Shown here in pieces: positions 1 through 12,417 of a stretch of 64,000 nucleotides of DNA. The stretch is from Luscinia megarhynchos (lineage: Eukaryota > Chordata > Aves > Passeriformes > Turdidae): the NCBI GenBank assembly GCA_034336665.1, contig CM067592.1, positions 35,653,889 through 35,717,888 on the forward strand. The letters are read 5' to 3'. The notes beneath the pieces are model-generated. The model was given only the letters and a program-made list of their open reading frames with translations. It made no database searches and had not been told where the DNA came from. A program made the position numbers and the translations under genes. Each line of letters starts with the position of its first letter. The first letter of the stretch is position 1.

Positions 1-884
1 CTACTCTTACTCTCTCTTCAAGGTCTGTTAGCATATTGCAGAGCAGGGTAAGATTGACTGAAAGAGAGTAGTTATTAGCTTTTGCTATTTTTTCCCCTTC
101 ACTAATAGTGAAATTTAATTATTTCTCTGAAAATTTCTCAATGAATGGAAATTATACATAGCACAAAAAAGTTCTGAGCTTGCTTCTCCTCCTTTCAAAA
201 ACAAGCACTAATTAAGGGCTTTTAGTCTTCCTGCATCCCTTTCTCCACAATTACAACTTTATATCTATGGCTGAGGTTTTATCTGGCTGCACTTTAGGAA
301 CAGTAGTTAGGAGGAAGCACAGAAGGCCCAATCAATTGCAAACATCTAAATTATCCAGGTGTTATCTTACCTGTATCTTCCCTACAAAATGTTGAGCACT
401 TACGCATTCATCTCTGTTATCAATGATTTTATCCAAATGACTGTAGTTACTTTATGCAAACCTTGATGTAAATATTTTTCCCACATTGTCTGTCAATCAC
501 TTTCCTTGTCCAAATAATACAATTTTTTAATCTTCCTCTTAATGCCAGTTTTGTAGAATGACTTCCTGTAACTAGGGATAAAATGCTCTAGCTGTGTCTC
601 CTCTGGAAATATGTAGCTATCTTGTTAATTAACACAATCAATGGCATGTAACAGCTCCTAGTAATATATGTTTCAAACATCAAATTCTCTGAGTCATCTC
701 ACAGTGCTGAGACAGTTCCCTAGGAAGCCATTATAGATCTGTATAGATCATTATAGATCTAAGCTCCCCAGTCTTACACTATGCTCACATGTAATTAACA
801 GAAAATGCTGTGTATTTTCTTTGTCATGTACGGCCTTGATAATGGATTTCATCTGCTTTTCTGTGCGTTCACCAAATAATTTGA
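1..884. other. AT-rich intergenic sequence, nothing recognised
   Basis: No exon-like open frame with splice sites, no RNA gene and no recognisable repeat is seen here. The sequence is CpG-poor and AT-rich like most of the window. Confidence 0.6.
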
Positions 885-1027
885 GGATGTCCCACATCTC
901 TGGAAGGCCAGGTTGGATGGGGTTTGAGCAACCTGATCTGGTGAGTGGCATTCATGACCATGGTAGCTGGTTTGGAACAAGATGGTCTTTAGGGTCCCTT
1001 CCAACTCAAGACTTTCTGGGACTGTAG
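885..1027 (+). mobile_element. CR1 LINE 3'-end fragment
   Basis: The stretch resembles the CR1 3' end as I know it from bird genomes: a segment like AAGGCCAGGTTGGATGGGG, then GAGCAACCTGATCTGGTG, and finally GATGGTCTTTAGGGTCCC followed by TTCCAACTCAAGACTTTCTG. The terminal octamer repeat is degenerate. It is a short, 5'-truncated, inactive copy. Overlapping short open frames on both strands are by-products of this repeat. Confidence 0.85.
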
Positions 1028-1788
1028 GTGTGCAAAAGTACATCTATGACAATTGCTGCCTGTGAACATTTTCCTCTTCAATGTGGCAACACGCAGAGAA
1101 AACTAAGCCTAAATGGAATTTGAAGAAAAAATGTCTGAACTTGGTAGAGACCAGATGAGTCAAATGAGCTTCAGGACCGCCCCACTTTTTTTTTTCCTGG
1201 TTTTATACAAAATAAGGTTCTTATCTGTTTAATTCTTCCCCTATATAAATGTCACATTCAGAAATGTGCCATATCAGATAACTTTTCACCAGGTCCTGTT
1301 GAAAAGAAGGCTGAAGACACGCAACTGCTAAACAAAAAACATCCTGTTTAACTCTTTAAATCACAGATGATCGCTTGCTCAGTATATTAAAAGAAAGAAA
1401 AAACCAAAAAAATGTGGTGACATAGGGTCCCCCTCATGTTTTTTGTTATGAAAATCTTAAATTTCCACACAAACCCTTCAAATTTATAAGGACTAGTAAC
1501 AGACAGGCAAAAAGGTACTCTGAAAGGAAATCAACTCTGTGTAAAAAACAATCTTCTAAATCATCTAAATGATCAAAATCAAGGAATTCTTAATTCATCA
1601 CTTTTAGGATGGATAACTAATTAGGCATACTGACAGATCATAGTACTAGACATCAGCATCCCCCCCTGTGCTTATGGTTGCATTTGCTGGAGTGACAATG
1701 GGTCACTTTTGAAACCACATGTTCAAGACTTATTACCGGTTCTGCATTGCTCTTTCTCTTGCATTAATGAGGAGGTTTGTCAATCCCT
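1028..1788. other. AT-rich intergenic sequence, nothing recognised
   Basis: Low-CpG sequence with short A and T runs. No gene, RNA or clear repeat could be supported. Confidence 0.55.
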
Positions 1789-1794
1789 TCCCCC
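1789..1794. repeat. Target-site duplication, left copy (TCCCCC)
   Basis: Identical to the hexamer at 2439-2444 on the other side of the solo LTR. This marks the original integration site. The hexamer is low in complexity, so some chance of coincidence remains. Confidence 0.75.
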
Positions 1795-1927
1795 TGTCAC
1801 CACCCGGGGTGTCTCCTTTAGACCCGAGATCACCTCAGGAGGACACGCGGTGGTGAAAATCCTGTTCTTTCCCTAAAGCCGCCGATGAGAGATTGCAGGA
1901 GGCTGTTTTCAGAGGCTTCAAGGATTG

Positions 1928-1933
1928 TTTATT
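1928..1933 (-). terminator. LTR polyadenylation signal AATAAA
   Basis: AATAAA on the minus strand within the solo LTR, about 95 bp past its TATA-like box, in the position expected for the R-region polyadenylation signal. Confidence 0.55.
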
Positions 1934-2025
1934 GTTTCTTGTCTCAGGAACTCTTTGCCTGGTTCACAGCAGTCTTCTCTGCCGGGAATCCAGGATGGAA
2001 TCTGCCTGGGGAAGGCAGGGCTTAT

Positions 2026-2033
2026 CTTATATA
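2026..2033 (-). promoter_or_regulatory. LTR TATA-like box
   Basis: TATATAAG on the minus strand inside the solo LTR, upstream of its AATAAA signal at 1933-1928. In an intact provirus this would be the U3 core promoter. Present activity is unknown. Confidence 0.55.
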
Positions 2034-2438
2034 GTCTAAATTACGTGCTGAATGTTTATAACAATTTTCCAATGCAATACAGTCTTGTTAAACAGTCCAG
2101 CTCTGACCCCATCCAATCTAAAAGTGCAAGCATGTCACCCAGCATGGATGACACGGAGAAGAAGGAGGATGAGGTATCCATACTCCCAAATTCTCCATCT
2201 TGGCCACATGTCCCTTTTCACAAACATTCCCAAAAGTCTATTTCTCTAAGTTCTAACAACCTAATTGACACTTTACTAATTTTGGTGGCTTGTTTCCATT
2301 CCCTCTGTGTTGGTAATTTCCCCAGGGGTTGAATTCAGCGTCTGAGACACCAGGGTCTCACTCAGGGGTCTTTGAGACCCTTGCCAGGGGGGTTTTGAGA
2401 CCCCCAAGGAGTCCAGGGGACTGCTCTGGACTCCCACA

Positions 2439-2444
2439 TCCCCC
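2439..2444. repeat. Target-site duplication, right copy (TCCCCC)
   Basis: Matches 1789-1794 exactly and directly abuts the CA terminus of the solo LTR. Confidence 0.75.
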
Positions 2445-3539
2445 TAGGTCTAGGCTTTTTGAATGTTCTTCAAAAAAGGAGATAGGTTGTATTAACATTG
2501 AAGTTGCTATGTTATAAAAATTTTTTTTTGGAACTGAATCTTCTCACATTTATAATACTATGGATCAGGAACACTGTCAGTTTGCTATAAAAAAGATGTA
2601 AGAAAAAGAAAAATTGGCCAGTGGTTAGCCTCATGCATCCAAATTATTGTTCTTTCCACCAACTGTAAAACCAAGACAAAAATAATGTACCTAAACAGAA
2701 GTGCTGCAGTTAGTTAGTCTCCATTTTAATCAGAAAACCTAATTTATTATACAAATGCAGGCAAATGTAACTGTTTTAGTTCAGTAAAATAGGTACTTAG
2801 ATGACTTTGGCTAAGAAATACCCTGTAATTAATGAAGATCAATAATTCTGATCTAGGTCTTGGCCTAAAATTGCAAGATTTGTGCCACTGATTTCTCTAA
2901 CATGACAGTTCAGATTTTTTGCAGTGTGACTGCGTATGAAAGTTGCTTTAATTACCCAATATCTATTTTAATCTCAGTAGAATAAAAATTAATGAATTAC
3001 TAGATTACAAACTCGTGGTTGCTTAAAGATCAGTTATTGTAACACACATCTGTTCATTATGGAAATACAGAACATAGTGCCCACAAGTAATTTTCTGTTC
3101 AAAAGGGCTAAATTTCCCACTGCAAAATCTGGGGAGAAGAAGGTCCAGAGAAAGCTGAACTGTGTGTTCTTTAAAATTTGAAGTTATGACAAATGCTGTG
3201 TTTGTCAGAATTGCTTAATTCTGGTAATCTTTGTCTAAATAACAGAGAACTGCATTTAGAAAGAACAATCGGGGAAAAGAATAAAAAAAATAATTTAATT
3301 AATGTTTAAAATAAGAAAATATGTGGTAATACAAATGAAATTATAAAGTGTAGGAAAAAGATTAGACAACCTAAAGATTTCTGAAATAAATGTATAGTCA
3401 GATGTAAGGATAGCAAGATAAATATGTTTCCTGTAATTAGCAAGAAAGGAAATAATGCCAATGATATAATTCCACTTCCAGATAGTGATGGAAAGCTGTT
3501 AGTACTGAATGAAAGGAAGATCTGTGAGTCCTCTAGACA
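2445..3539. other. AT-rich intergenic sequence, nothing recognised
   Basis: No gene or repeat could be supported. Short homopolymer runs such as the T run near 2521 are present. Confidence 0.5.
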
Positions 3540-4120
3540 AGTCAAAGCAGCAGTTTCCCAAAAGAAGGCCAACAGCTGTCTGGGCTGTATTAGCAAAGCA
3601 TCATCAACAGGTTGAGTGAGGTGATCCTTCCTGTCTGCCCAGCACTGGTGAGACACACCTGGAAATCTGGATCCATCTCTGGGCTCCCCAGCACAAGACA
3701 GACACGGACATGTGGGACCAACGCCAGCAAACAGCTGTGAAGAGACTGATGTTCCGTGATTACAGAACTTCAGCATCTGCCACAGGAGGAAAGGTGGGAG
3801 AGCAGGGAGAAGGGAAGGCTTAGTGTCCCTAATTACCTGATGGGAAGTTATAATGAACACAGAGTCAAACTTCTCTCAGTGGTGTTCTGTGGCATGACAA
3901 GAGGCAATGAGCTCAAAGTGAAATTCAAGAATTTACATTTAAATAGATGAAAAGCTTTTTGACACTGAGGACTATTGAAGACTAGAACATTTTGCCCATG
4001 TGTTCTGTGGAGACTCTCTATTGAGTGTCCATCCTTGGAGATATTCAACACCCAACTGAAGACAGCACTAAGCAACCTGTCCTAGCTGGCCATCTTTGAG
4101 CCGGGTGCTGGACTAGCCAA
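3540..4120 (+). mobile_element. CR1 LINE fragment, diverged
   Basis: Text typical of the CR1 3' region is readable in order: GTTGAGTGAGGTGATCCTTC with CAGCACTGGTGAGACACACC (3610-3660), then a middle segment with GGCAATGAGCTCAAAGTG-like text near 3903, then the tail with TCCTTGGAGATATTCAACAC and CCAACTGAAGACAGCACTAA near 4032-4073. The copy is heavily mutated and its terminal octamers are not clear. The 184-residue minus-strand open frame over 3306-3860 is an antisense by-product. Confidence 0.78.
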
Positions 4121-5030
4121 TTCTCAGAGCTACTGCAGCCAATCTGTTCTTCTGTGAAATAAAGAAATCCAAAGCTGATAGTCCATGCTAATTTTCAAAT
4201 CACTATCTAAAAACTCTCTCCTCTCTTCCTTTAAAGTCTAGTCTGAATGAATATAGCTCAAAGTCTTTTACAAATCCACCTGTTTCATGGAAGTCTTGCT
4301 AAGGCAGGGTAGAAGATCTGCTGCAGCAAAAGAAACCTGGCTTACCTTAAATGTCCAAGTGTTTCCAGCAGGACGTTGATCCTTATGGTAAATTTTCAGA
4401 TATTGTCCCATGTGCAAAGTCCTGTGAGCCCATCCACAGCAGGAAATGCAATGCCATACTAGGGAAAGAGCTGATCTAGTTATTAATGAACTGGAACACC
4501 ACATTGCCATGCAACAATATTAGCTTATGTATCAAAAAGCTGTATAATTGCATCAGCACAATGCTAAATCCAGGCTAATTAGCTCTGCCAATCAAACTAA
4601 TTAGCACAGAGCAGAGCCATGCTGAATACCAGTTCTAGCTTCTGAACTACTAATCAAAGCACTACCAGAGAGTGAACACCAAAAAAAAGATATAATTTGA
4701 GTATATTGGGCAGTGAAAAATTCTGTAATTCTATCCATTCAGTAAGTATGGGTAAAACTTTTGGAAAAAAACCTTTCTCTTGCTTTTCAAATCATATATT
4801 TTTAGCACATTTGAAGTTATTGCAAAAAGTAGTTCAAAGATTTTAAAAATGTGCTTTGCTGAATACATGTTACTTGGCAAGGTGACTAGGTACTGTAGCA
4901 GATTCCTGTAAGTTTATTTCTCTTAGAAGATTAATATATAGAAAGACATGGATTTCACATGGAGGAAATTTTGTTTCTTCACACAGTGTTACCGCTAATT
5001 TTCATCTGTGTTCAAAAAAAAGCAAACCAA

Positions 5031-5135
5031 ATAAAGAAAAAACAAAACAAAATAAAACAAAAATTAACTAAAACAACCCAAACAAAAAAAACCAAACAAC
5101 AACAAAAACCACACCAATAAAAACAACAAAAAAAC
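5031..5135. repeat. A-rich simple repeat (AAAAC/AAAT type)
   Basis: Runs of AAAACAAA, AAATAAA and AACAACAAAA over about 100 bp, possibly the decayed tail of a retroposed copy. The 71-residue minus frame across it consists of phenylalanine, cysteine and tryptophan runs caused by this tract and is not a gene. Confidence 0.75.
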
Positions 5136-6677
5136 CCCAAAAGAGTAGATTCTGTTGTTTCGTACATATTTGTATTTGTTGTAAAATGTTCTGATAATAT
5201 TTGCTGCTTGCTCAAAATTGAAGGCACATTAGCAATTTCCTTAGGATGTCAGGCTTACAAAAAAAAACCTCTGCTGTTGGTCATGCTCTGCTTATTTCAC
5301 AGAAAATGATCATGTTGCTCAGGTGGATCATGCTTACTTCATCCACTTCCAAATAAGTAATGTCTTTGATGTCAGCTAATTAGTTCTGCACTGTTTGAGC
5401 CTGTTTAACAGCATTTGTGTATCTGGTCTAACGTAGGAAGCATAATAAAACTTTCTTTCAAGAAAACTCATCTAAAGTACACTTCTCAGGTCATACTTGA
5501 GAGCAGATTTCACATTCCACATTTACATTTTGAATTATCAACATGGTCATGATCTGACTATGGCAGAGCCCTTCTGGACTTGATAAAATTTTGCTTAATC
5601 TTGGTCTTGAAAAGATCTTAATATCCAAGATTTTACTGTATTTCTTTCCAGCTGTGTCTCTTTACTTTGAGTTGCTCATTTGTGAAAGTCCTTTAGCCTT
5701 GACTCCAGTGAACTGACTTTGAACAAAATAACTGAGGCAAAATCTGAGTAGAAACTTGTTACTGCTGGCATGTATCTAAAAAAAGTAACCAAAACACTTT
5801 TAATACATTCTCAAATGCTAATGATTTGTTATTCCAAATGTTATTTTGACTGTTTCTGCTGAAAAATTAACCTCAAAAGTTCAACATTTTCCAAGTTGCT
5901 AAAACTTACTCTACTTAAGTGCCCCCTGGAAAGTTCAGTCCTTTTCTGTTTGCAGCAGTATAATAGTGTCCATAGCAACCCCATAAGGAGCCAGTGCTCC
6001 AGGGCAGACTTCCTGCTCCAAGCAGAGGGTGAGGCAAGGCACTAATAAATGCCAAATCAGTTACCTTCCTTTCTCTATTATAAATACTTTTATTTGGCTG
6101 ATGATCCCACATCAGGAAGTAGTCTGTATAAATACCTGAAATACACTTTGAATTAGCTGCTTAATATCAAGAGTGCTAGACAGCAAGAAAAATAGGAAAG
6201 CAAATCCCTTAGATCAATAAAGGATTAAATGATTGCACTTTACTCTGCTGAGTGCAGAAGAAGAAGAATCCAAATCTAGGACATGAAAAATAAGTAATTT
6301 TAATTGTGAAAGGGAAAGTTATTTGTGGAGTGGAGGGAAAGGCGACCTTCCTGCAAAAAGGGGTTAAAGTGGCTGGGAGCAGGAATGCCAAGGGCAGAAG
6401 GACTGCTTGACAGGGATTAGTTTCCCTTGCGGATGGGATAAGAAACAAGCCTCAGTATTGTGGACTTTCCTGGAGCTGGAGAATGCAGGGTGAGCCTTGG
6501 GGCAACAGAGCTGGGCTGGGAATGGACCCATGGCAAGACTCAGGTGCCCCATGCAACTGCTCAAGGGGTTGGTGCTGCTGAGGGCTCAAGTGCCTATGAG
6601 GAATCTGCTTGTGGAGAATCTTTGCAGACACCATGTAGAACCATGTTGTGCAGTGGAACTTTTCCCAATACATTGTT

Positions 6678-6702
6678 AATTTTTTTATTATTATTATTAT
6701 TT
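6678..6702. repeat. TTA trinucleotide microsatellite
   Basis: A short T-run followed by repeated TTA units (TTTTTTTATTATTATTATTA). A plain simple repeat. Confidence 0.7.
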
Positions 6703-9700
6703 TAAGCACAAACTTTTTGAATTCTCCTTGAAGGGTACCATAGAAATTCTCTAAAAGTTGTCAAAACTATCTTAAAGAACATGCAGTAGATTCAGGTGGT
6801 AGGACTGCTTTGCTTATGCACACCAATCTTTATGCTGCATCCAGCTAGGACAATACCTGTTGCACTATTTCATACGCTTTTTCATACTCTCATTATTGCA
6901 TAGGTATTCAGTGTTAGAGCAGCCTGAGTTTGCACGTTCATTTGAAAGCATCCCAGAACCTATTCTAGAAATGAGAAATATTTAAGGACACTCTTCAAAC
7001 AGCAAGTTGCTGACATTTATGAGTTGCTCATTTTGCCTCTTTTAAGGATCTACAGCTCAGGATTTCAGACTTTCTTTAAAATATGTAAAGATCCTATTAT
7101 CATTTATTCCCATTTATTCACTGTGCTTTCCTTCAAGTATCATTAAATTAATCTGGAACAAATCTAAAATACTTCACTTACTTGTTGAAAGCATACCACA
7201 TGCATGTCAGGTGTTGTATAAATAGGACAAAAGCAATAAATATCTCAATTCACAGAATGTCTAGAAGCTGTTGTTTCTCACAATATGTATTGTATTACTT
7301 TAAATTAATTCCCTTAGAGTCTTTTTCTGTGCGCCAAAATTCACTCTAGCACTTGACAACAAAACTTAAAATGATCAAAAGTAGCTACCTTCATTAACTT
7401 AAATTGTTCCTAAATTAAATAACTTAAATAGTTCCAGAAAGAAAGAACAAAACAGATTCCATGTTAAATGACTTGATAAACCTTAGCCATTTCAATTCAC
7501 TGATTTAATCTCTTTCTTCTCATTCTGGGATGCACATCAGTTTAAACTGTATGTATAAATGACTCCTTTATTCATCTACAGAAACTGCTGTTACTCCAGG
7601 ACTGAGCCCAGAACACCTCTTTGCTTTCTACAGTCTGGAAGTCAAAGATTCACGTCTTATAAAATCATTTCCTGTATGGCAGTTACAAATACATATTTAA
7701 ATACATCGATCCACGCTTTGTATTCATGTAAAACTTATGAAAAAAATCTGTAACTTTTACTAGGACCCATTTTCATCTGTTTCCTTAACAAGATACAGGA
7801 TACAATATAGCTGAGCTGAACAAGCCAGCTATTTTAAGCAGTCAAATACAGCTTATTCACTCATGTAATACCATTTCCTAAAGAGAACTGCCTGATTACA
7901 TGAGATTGCCCTATGCTCAGTCCCCAAATCCTTGCTTGAGAATCACTCCCTAAAATTACATTTTTTCATTACTACAGACTAGTAGTAATTATATCTAAAC
8001 AAGTGGTTGGGAACAGCATTAGAAGTAGAAAAAGATTAGATTTTCAGCAACATTAACACCGAAGAGCAGGAACTATGCAGAGAGATGTTTCCACTCCACT
8101 CTTTTGCATGATGGAGTATTTCAGTACCAGCTAAGAGACTGCCAATGAACCCAAAACAGCTGTCTGCACTTGTGACTACAGTGGAGCTAAATGATGTAAT
8201 TATTTCTAGTTCAGCTTGATGAGATAATGTATTTGTTTGCTTATAAAATACCCATGAAAAGCTAATATAGATATGTAGTTTTTCCTGAAGTAACGAGTCT
8301 TAAATATAAAATATATACTAATACCACTAGTGGCTGGGATAACTTTCAATAGCTGATTACAGGAGAAGCCAAGGATCTTCACACCTTAGTATACTCAGAA
8401 TACTAGCTATGCCATCCTGCCATTCTTTCTGTTCCAGAAACTGGAATTCTTCTATGAATATTTCCCTCAATACCACCTTGGTGCTAGCATGCAGATTTTG
8501 TATAGTTGGTTTTGTGGAGGCTCCACCATTCAATTTCTATACCCTTAATTATGCCAATTAAAATCCTGGTATGATTAAAGTGGAAAGTAGTTACAGTTAT
8601 TGAACCTATGAACACAGGAATTTATAAAAAATTTAAAAATATACACATAAAGTACATGTTTTGTTGACAAAGTGGGCTGAACATTATTTTCTGTCGGCAT
8701 GAAATGTCCGGGTGAGATAAAGGCAGGCTATCCCTTGGAATTCCTTCAGCTCAGAAAAAAATAATTTCACTTGCTAGAGGCTTCCTATCCAGCTAAAGAA
8801 GATCCACATTACCTTCATATTTTCAAACTTTATGCATTATAAGTAGCAGAGTACTGACGGCATGGAAGTGTACATACAGAAGTATTTGCTGTCAATCATA
8901 ACAGTATGCCTTAGTCAGTCTTGGAAATTGAGTGCATATCCTGTCCATGGAAGCACTGCATAGCTACCCTCACCAAGCAAAAGTTGACAGCCTTTCTTAT
9001 ATAGCTGAAAAGACCTTGCTGAGTTTTGAAGTTTTGCTTCACAACATGCACAATTACCAAAGTGGACGAAAGTACAAGAACTAAATGAAAAATCCCCCTG
9101 GCTTGCATTTTTCCATGCCTGCCTGATGAGTGCCATTTACCTGTGTGTGTGTTACCTATAGCTGATAGCCTGTAACACCAGGCAAAATCCTGCACAGAGG
9201 GCTCCTGCCTTCCTCTGTCACAAGCTGCACGGCTGCCGAGGCTGCTGCTGTGGCCTCTCCAAAGGAACAGCACGCTTCACTGCTGGAACATTTGTTCAGC
9301 ACCACTGAAATGCAGCCCCTGACGTTTGTTTGTGCAAGGTGTATTTGCTCAGGAATTCACTGTGAGAACGTGACATAAGCCATGACAGAGCTACCCTACA
9401 GCAGGTGACCTACAGTTTTGTTTGCTTGTTTAGTCACAGCCTTGAGTTTCTTCTTTTTTTAGAAACCACCTAACTTATTAACTGTTCAGGCTGTCCAGTG
9501 CATGCAGGCCTGTTTTGCTTTGTTTCTGTTACCCTTCAGTCTTTGGATAAAATTTGCTGATGTTTTCACGTTATTATATTTTGACTTAAATTCTTGAGAA
9601 CAACAAAATAAATGTTCTTTGCCAATGGAAAACATTTGATTGGTTTTTTTTTTTCTTCTTCAGTAATTTAACTGAATTGAAGCAGCTTAATTTCACCAAG

Positions 9701-9912
9701 CAATCCTAGTAATAACAGAAATTTGTGCCAAAGATCTGAATGCAGATGCCCCTGGTCACAAACCTATAATTCCCCTACATTCACATGTGCATCTAGGTGG
9801 TCAGAACCTCTGCTGAAGGAGGATAGTAGAAAGTCTTTCTCATGACAAAAGACTTTCCCAAGTAACATCTGTCGTAAGTATATGAAGCAGATCCAAAAGG
9901 AAGGCATGTTAT

Positions 9913-9935
9913 AAGAACATATAAATTATGTTCTT
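9913..9935. repeat. Perfect inverted repeat, 9-bp arms
   Basis: AAGAACATA (9913-9921), a 5-base spacer TAAAT, then its exact complement TATGTTCTT (9927-9935). AT-rich, so it may be coincidental. Confidence 0.6.
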
Positions 9936-10199
9936 TTGTAATAAAAAAAGCATTTATTTCACTCCTGGTATATGCTTATGTGTACATCCAGCTGAGTAAT
10001 AGCTGCTTGTTTAAGGAAAAGAATCATCAAAGGCTCCTCAAAGTAAAAGCAGTTATCCTATGGGAAATATCAACAAACTTTTGCAGGGACAGTATTCCCT
10101 TGGATTTTACATAGCTCACATAATTTAAAATACTATCTCAATGCTGCACAAACAATCCTGATCTATCTGGTTGATACTCCAGTTGGTTGTGTGTTGTCA

Positions 10200-10650
10200 G
10201 ACTGCTGGAGGAATGGCTAAACAGGACTTTCATTGAGTTCAGCAAAGGGGAAGGAAAAATCCTTTTCCTGGCATGCATCAGTACAAGTTGGGATACAGCA
10301 GCTGAGGAGAAAGACTTAGGGGCTCTATGGGCAATTGAATATGAATCATCACCACACTTTTGCTGCAGAGATGGCCAACAACCAGCTGGCCTGCATTAGG
10401 AAAAGCATTACCAGCAGATTGAGTGAGGTGGTCATTTCTCTCTACTCAGCACTGGTGAGACACACCTGGAAAATAGGGTCTAGCTCTGGGCTACCGAGTG
10501 TGACAGAAACATGATCGTACTAGACTGACTCCAGCAAATGGCCACAAAGGACACTGATGTAGAGTCTCTGTCCTTGGAGAGATTCAATACCCAGCTGGAG
10601 ACTGGCCTTGAGAAATCTGCTCTAGTTGTCCCTTTTTCTGAGTGGGGACA
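10200..10650 (+). mobile_element. CR1 LINE fragment, diverged
   Basis: Same subfamily type as the copy at 3540-4120: both contain AGATTGAGTGAGGTGGTC- or AGGTTGAGTGAGGTGATC-like text, then CAGCACTGGTGAGACACACC and the phrase TCTGGGCT. The tail region has TCCTTGGAGAGATTCAATAC followed by CCAGCTGGAGACTGGCCTTG (10581-10610). It is truncated, with multiple stops and shifts, so it is inactive. Confidence 0.8.
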
Positions 10651-10889
10651 GAGCATGAGGCAATCTCTGGATATTTCCTCTACCTCTGACTCTGTGGTTC
10701 TACATTCAGCCAGGGACCTATTTATTCTCTAAATTTTCCAGAAAGTGCTCACATTTTTACTCTTTATTAAGGCTTATCTCAGCAATGTGAAGAGTAAAAT
10801 GCTGAGTTAATCTCATGATGCTGAAATAATCTCATGATAAATGGAGTGACATTACTTTGTATGTTTAAACCTATGAGTAAAGCACAAAG

Positions 10890-10914
10890 CACAAAGGGTT
10901 CACAACCCTTTGTG
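10890..10914. repeat. Perfect hairpin, 11-bp arms, 3-base loop
   Basis: CACAAAGGGTT (10890-10900), loop CAC, and exact complement AACCCTTTGTG (10904-10914). No U-tract follows and there is no gene beside it. Confidence 0.8.
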
Positions 10915-11231
10915 AATGCTCTTCAGCAGGAGTAGAGTACAGGCAGTAGAAGACCTCACCAAAAGCAAGGAGAATAAAAAAGTAAGAATGCCAAAAGAAT
11001 GAAGAAAATGAGCTCATACATGACATGTAGAAATAATATAATTTTGAATTAATAATCTGAGTTACATTTTTAAAGGTGAGTATCATGCATTTGGTTTTTC
11101 AGTCTGTCTTTCTGTACCTTTGTGTACCATGCAGCAGAGGTAGCTGGAAATAAGGGAAGGTTAACAGTCAACATAGACCCACAAGGTCCAGATTAATTTT
11201 GTCAGGTAAAAAATATAATGTGATTACCCCC

Positions 11232-11265
11232 CAACCCTGGGATGCTACCAACCCTGGGATGCTAC
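11232..11265. repeat. Tandem duplication of 17 bp
   Basis: CAACCCTGGGATGCTAC occurs twice head to tail (11232-11248, 11249-11265) without a mismatch, so the duplication is recent. Confidence 0.9.
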
Positions 11266-11565
11266 ACTAGTCTAGTTTTGTACTAGTGTATTCCTAGGCA
11301 TACGTAGAATCCAATTCCACTTTCTAAGCTGATAAGAAGGCAAATTCTATGCTTCCTTTTCCCTAGTTCACATTGTCTATTTAGAAGTAGGGTGAAAGAT
11401 ACTAGAACATCACATTTATTGAAATTGATTCAGAGAAGTGAAAGAAAAAAAGGTAAGAATATAGAGCAAATCAAATACATCACTTCCCCTTTCATTGAAA
11501 AACCGTGATGTATTTCTGTTTTTAATTAGTATATACAAAAAAAAATTGAAATCTGTTATCATGCC

Positions 11566-12280
11566 TTCATGAGGTTCAATAAAGAGATGAGCACCTGGGT
11601 CACAACCTGGTGCAGCACTAGAGGCTGAAGGAGGAGTGGGTCAGAAGATGCTTGGCAGAAAGGGTCTTGGGCTGCTGGTTGAAGGTGGTTCAGTGGGAGC
11701 CAACAGTGTGCCCAGGAGGCCAAGAAGCCACATGGCATCCTGACCAGCACGAGTAAGGAAGAGATTATCCCCTTGTACTGAGCACTAGTGAGGCCATTCC
11801 TCAAACTCTGTTCAGTTCTGGGCCCTTCACTTCAAAAGTGTCTTTGAGATTCTCTAGAATGTCCAGGGAAGGGCAGCAAGGTTCATGAAAGGGCTAGAAA
11901 TCAAGTCTTGTGAGGAATGGCTGAGGGATCTGGGTTTGTTTAATCTGGAGAAGAGAAGGCTCAGAGGGGACTTCATAGCTCTCCACAATTCCCTGAAAGG
12001 AGGTGTAGTGAGGTGGATATCCACTGCTGTGCCTGCAGTGAGAGGACCAGAGGAGACAGGGGAGATTCAGATATTTTTTCACTTTTAGGGTCAAGAACTG
12101 GAAGAGGTTGCTCAGGGAGGTGGTGGAGTCACCATCCCTGGGGGAGTTCAAGAGAAGTCTGGATCTGCTGCTGGGTGATGTGGCTTAGTGGTTAAGGGCT
12201 TGCTGTGCTACTGCTGGGTGGGTGTTTGGACTGGAAGACCTTGTGGGTGTCTTCCATGATGATTCTATAATTCTATGATT
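11566..12280 (+). mobile_element. CR1 LINE 3' fragment with octamer tail
   Basis: The longest CR1 piece in the window. It runs from the end of the reverse-transcriptase frame through the 3' UTR: GAGGTTCAATAAAGAGATGA, CTGGGCCCTTCACTTC, AATGTCCAGGGAAGGGCAGC, AATCTGGAGAAGAGAAGGCT, AGGTTGCTCAGGGAGGTGGT, and a terminal GATTCTATAATTCTATGATT containing two octamer units. It is 5'-truncated, as usual for CR1, and its frame is broken by stops, so it is inactive. The intact octamer tail suggests it is younger than the other copies here. Confidence 0.93.
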
Positions 12281-12417
12281 AAATTTACCTCCTGTGTAAA
12301 GGCTTATCTAATTCTTGCTAAACAATCTCCTCTACTCTAGTGTAAAAGCTTTCTATTTCTAATTGTTACTTTTCTATTTTCTGTCTTAAATATTTTTCTC
12401 TACTTAAAAATAGAAAG

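Larger units (their letters stand above)
1795..2438 (-). mobile_element. Solo LTR of an avian endogenous retrovirus
   Basis: A 644-bp element lies on the minus strand. In its own orientation it starts TGTGGG at 2438 and ends GTGACA at 1795, so it has the TG...CA termini of a retroviral LTR. It is flanked on both sides by the same hexamer TCCCCC (1789-1794 and 2439-2444). On the minus strand there is a TATA-like TATATAAG at 2033-2026 and an AATAAA at 1933-1928, about 95 bp apart, which fits a U3-R-U5 layout. No gag, pol or env sequence adjoins it, so it is a solo LTR left by recombination. A 6-bp duplication is typical of class II (ERVK-like) avian retroviruses. I infer the class only from the duplication length. 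Confidence 0.82.
4121..10180. other. AT-rich intergenic sequence
   Basis: About 6 kb with no supportable exon. It contains an A-rich tract at 5031-5135, a TTA microsatellite at about 6678-6702 and a short perfect palindrome at 9913-9935, listed separately. The open frames are short, on both strands, and lack the features of coding exons. Confidence 0.5.

Noticed and set aside
1925..2332. 135-residue plus-strand open frame
   Set aside because: It lies antisense inside the solo LTR at 1795-2438 and has no retroviral protein feature.
3306..3860. 184-residue minus-strand open frame
   Set aside because: It runs antisense through a CR1 fragment and its AT-rich flank; the hydrophobic composition comes from A/T runs and there is no splice support.
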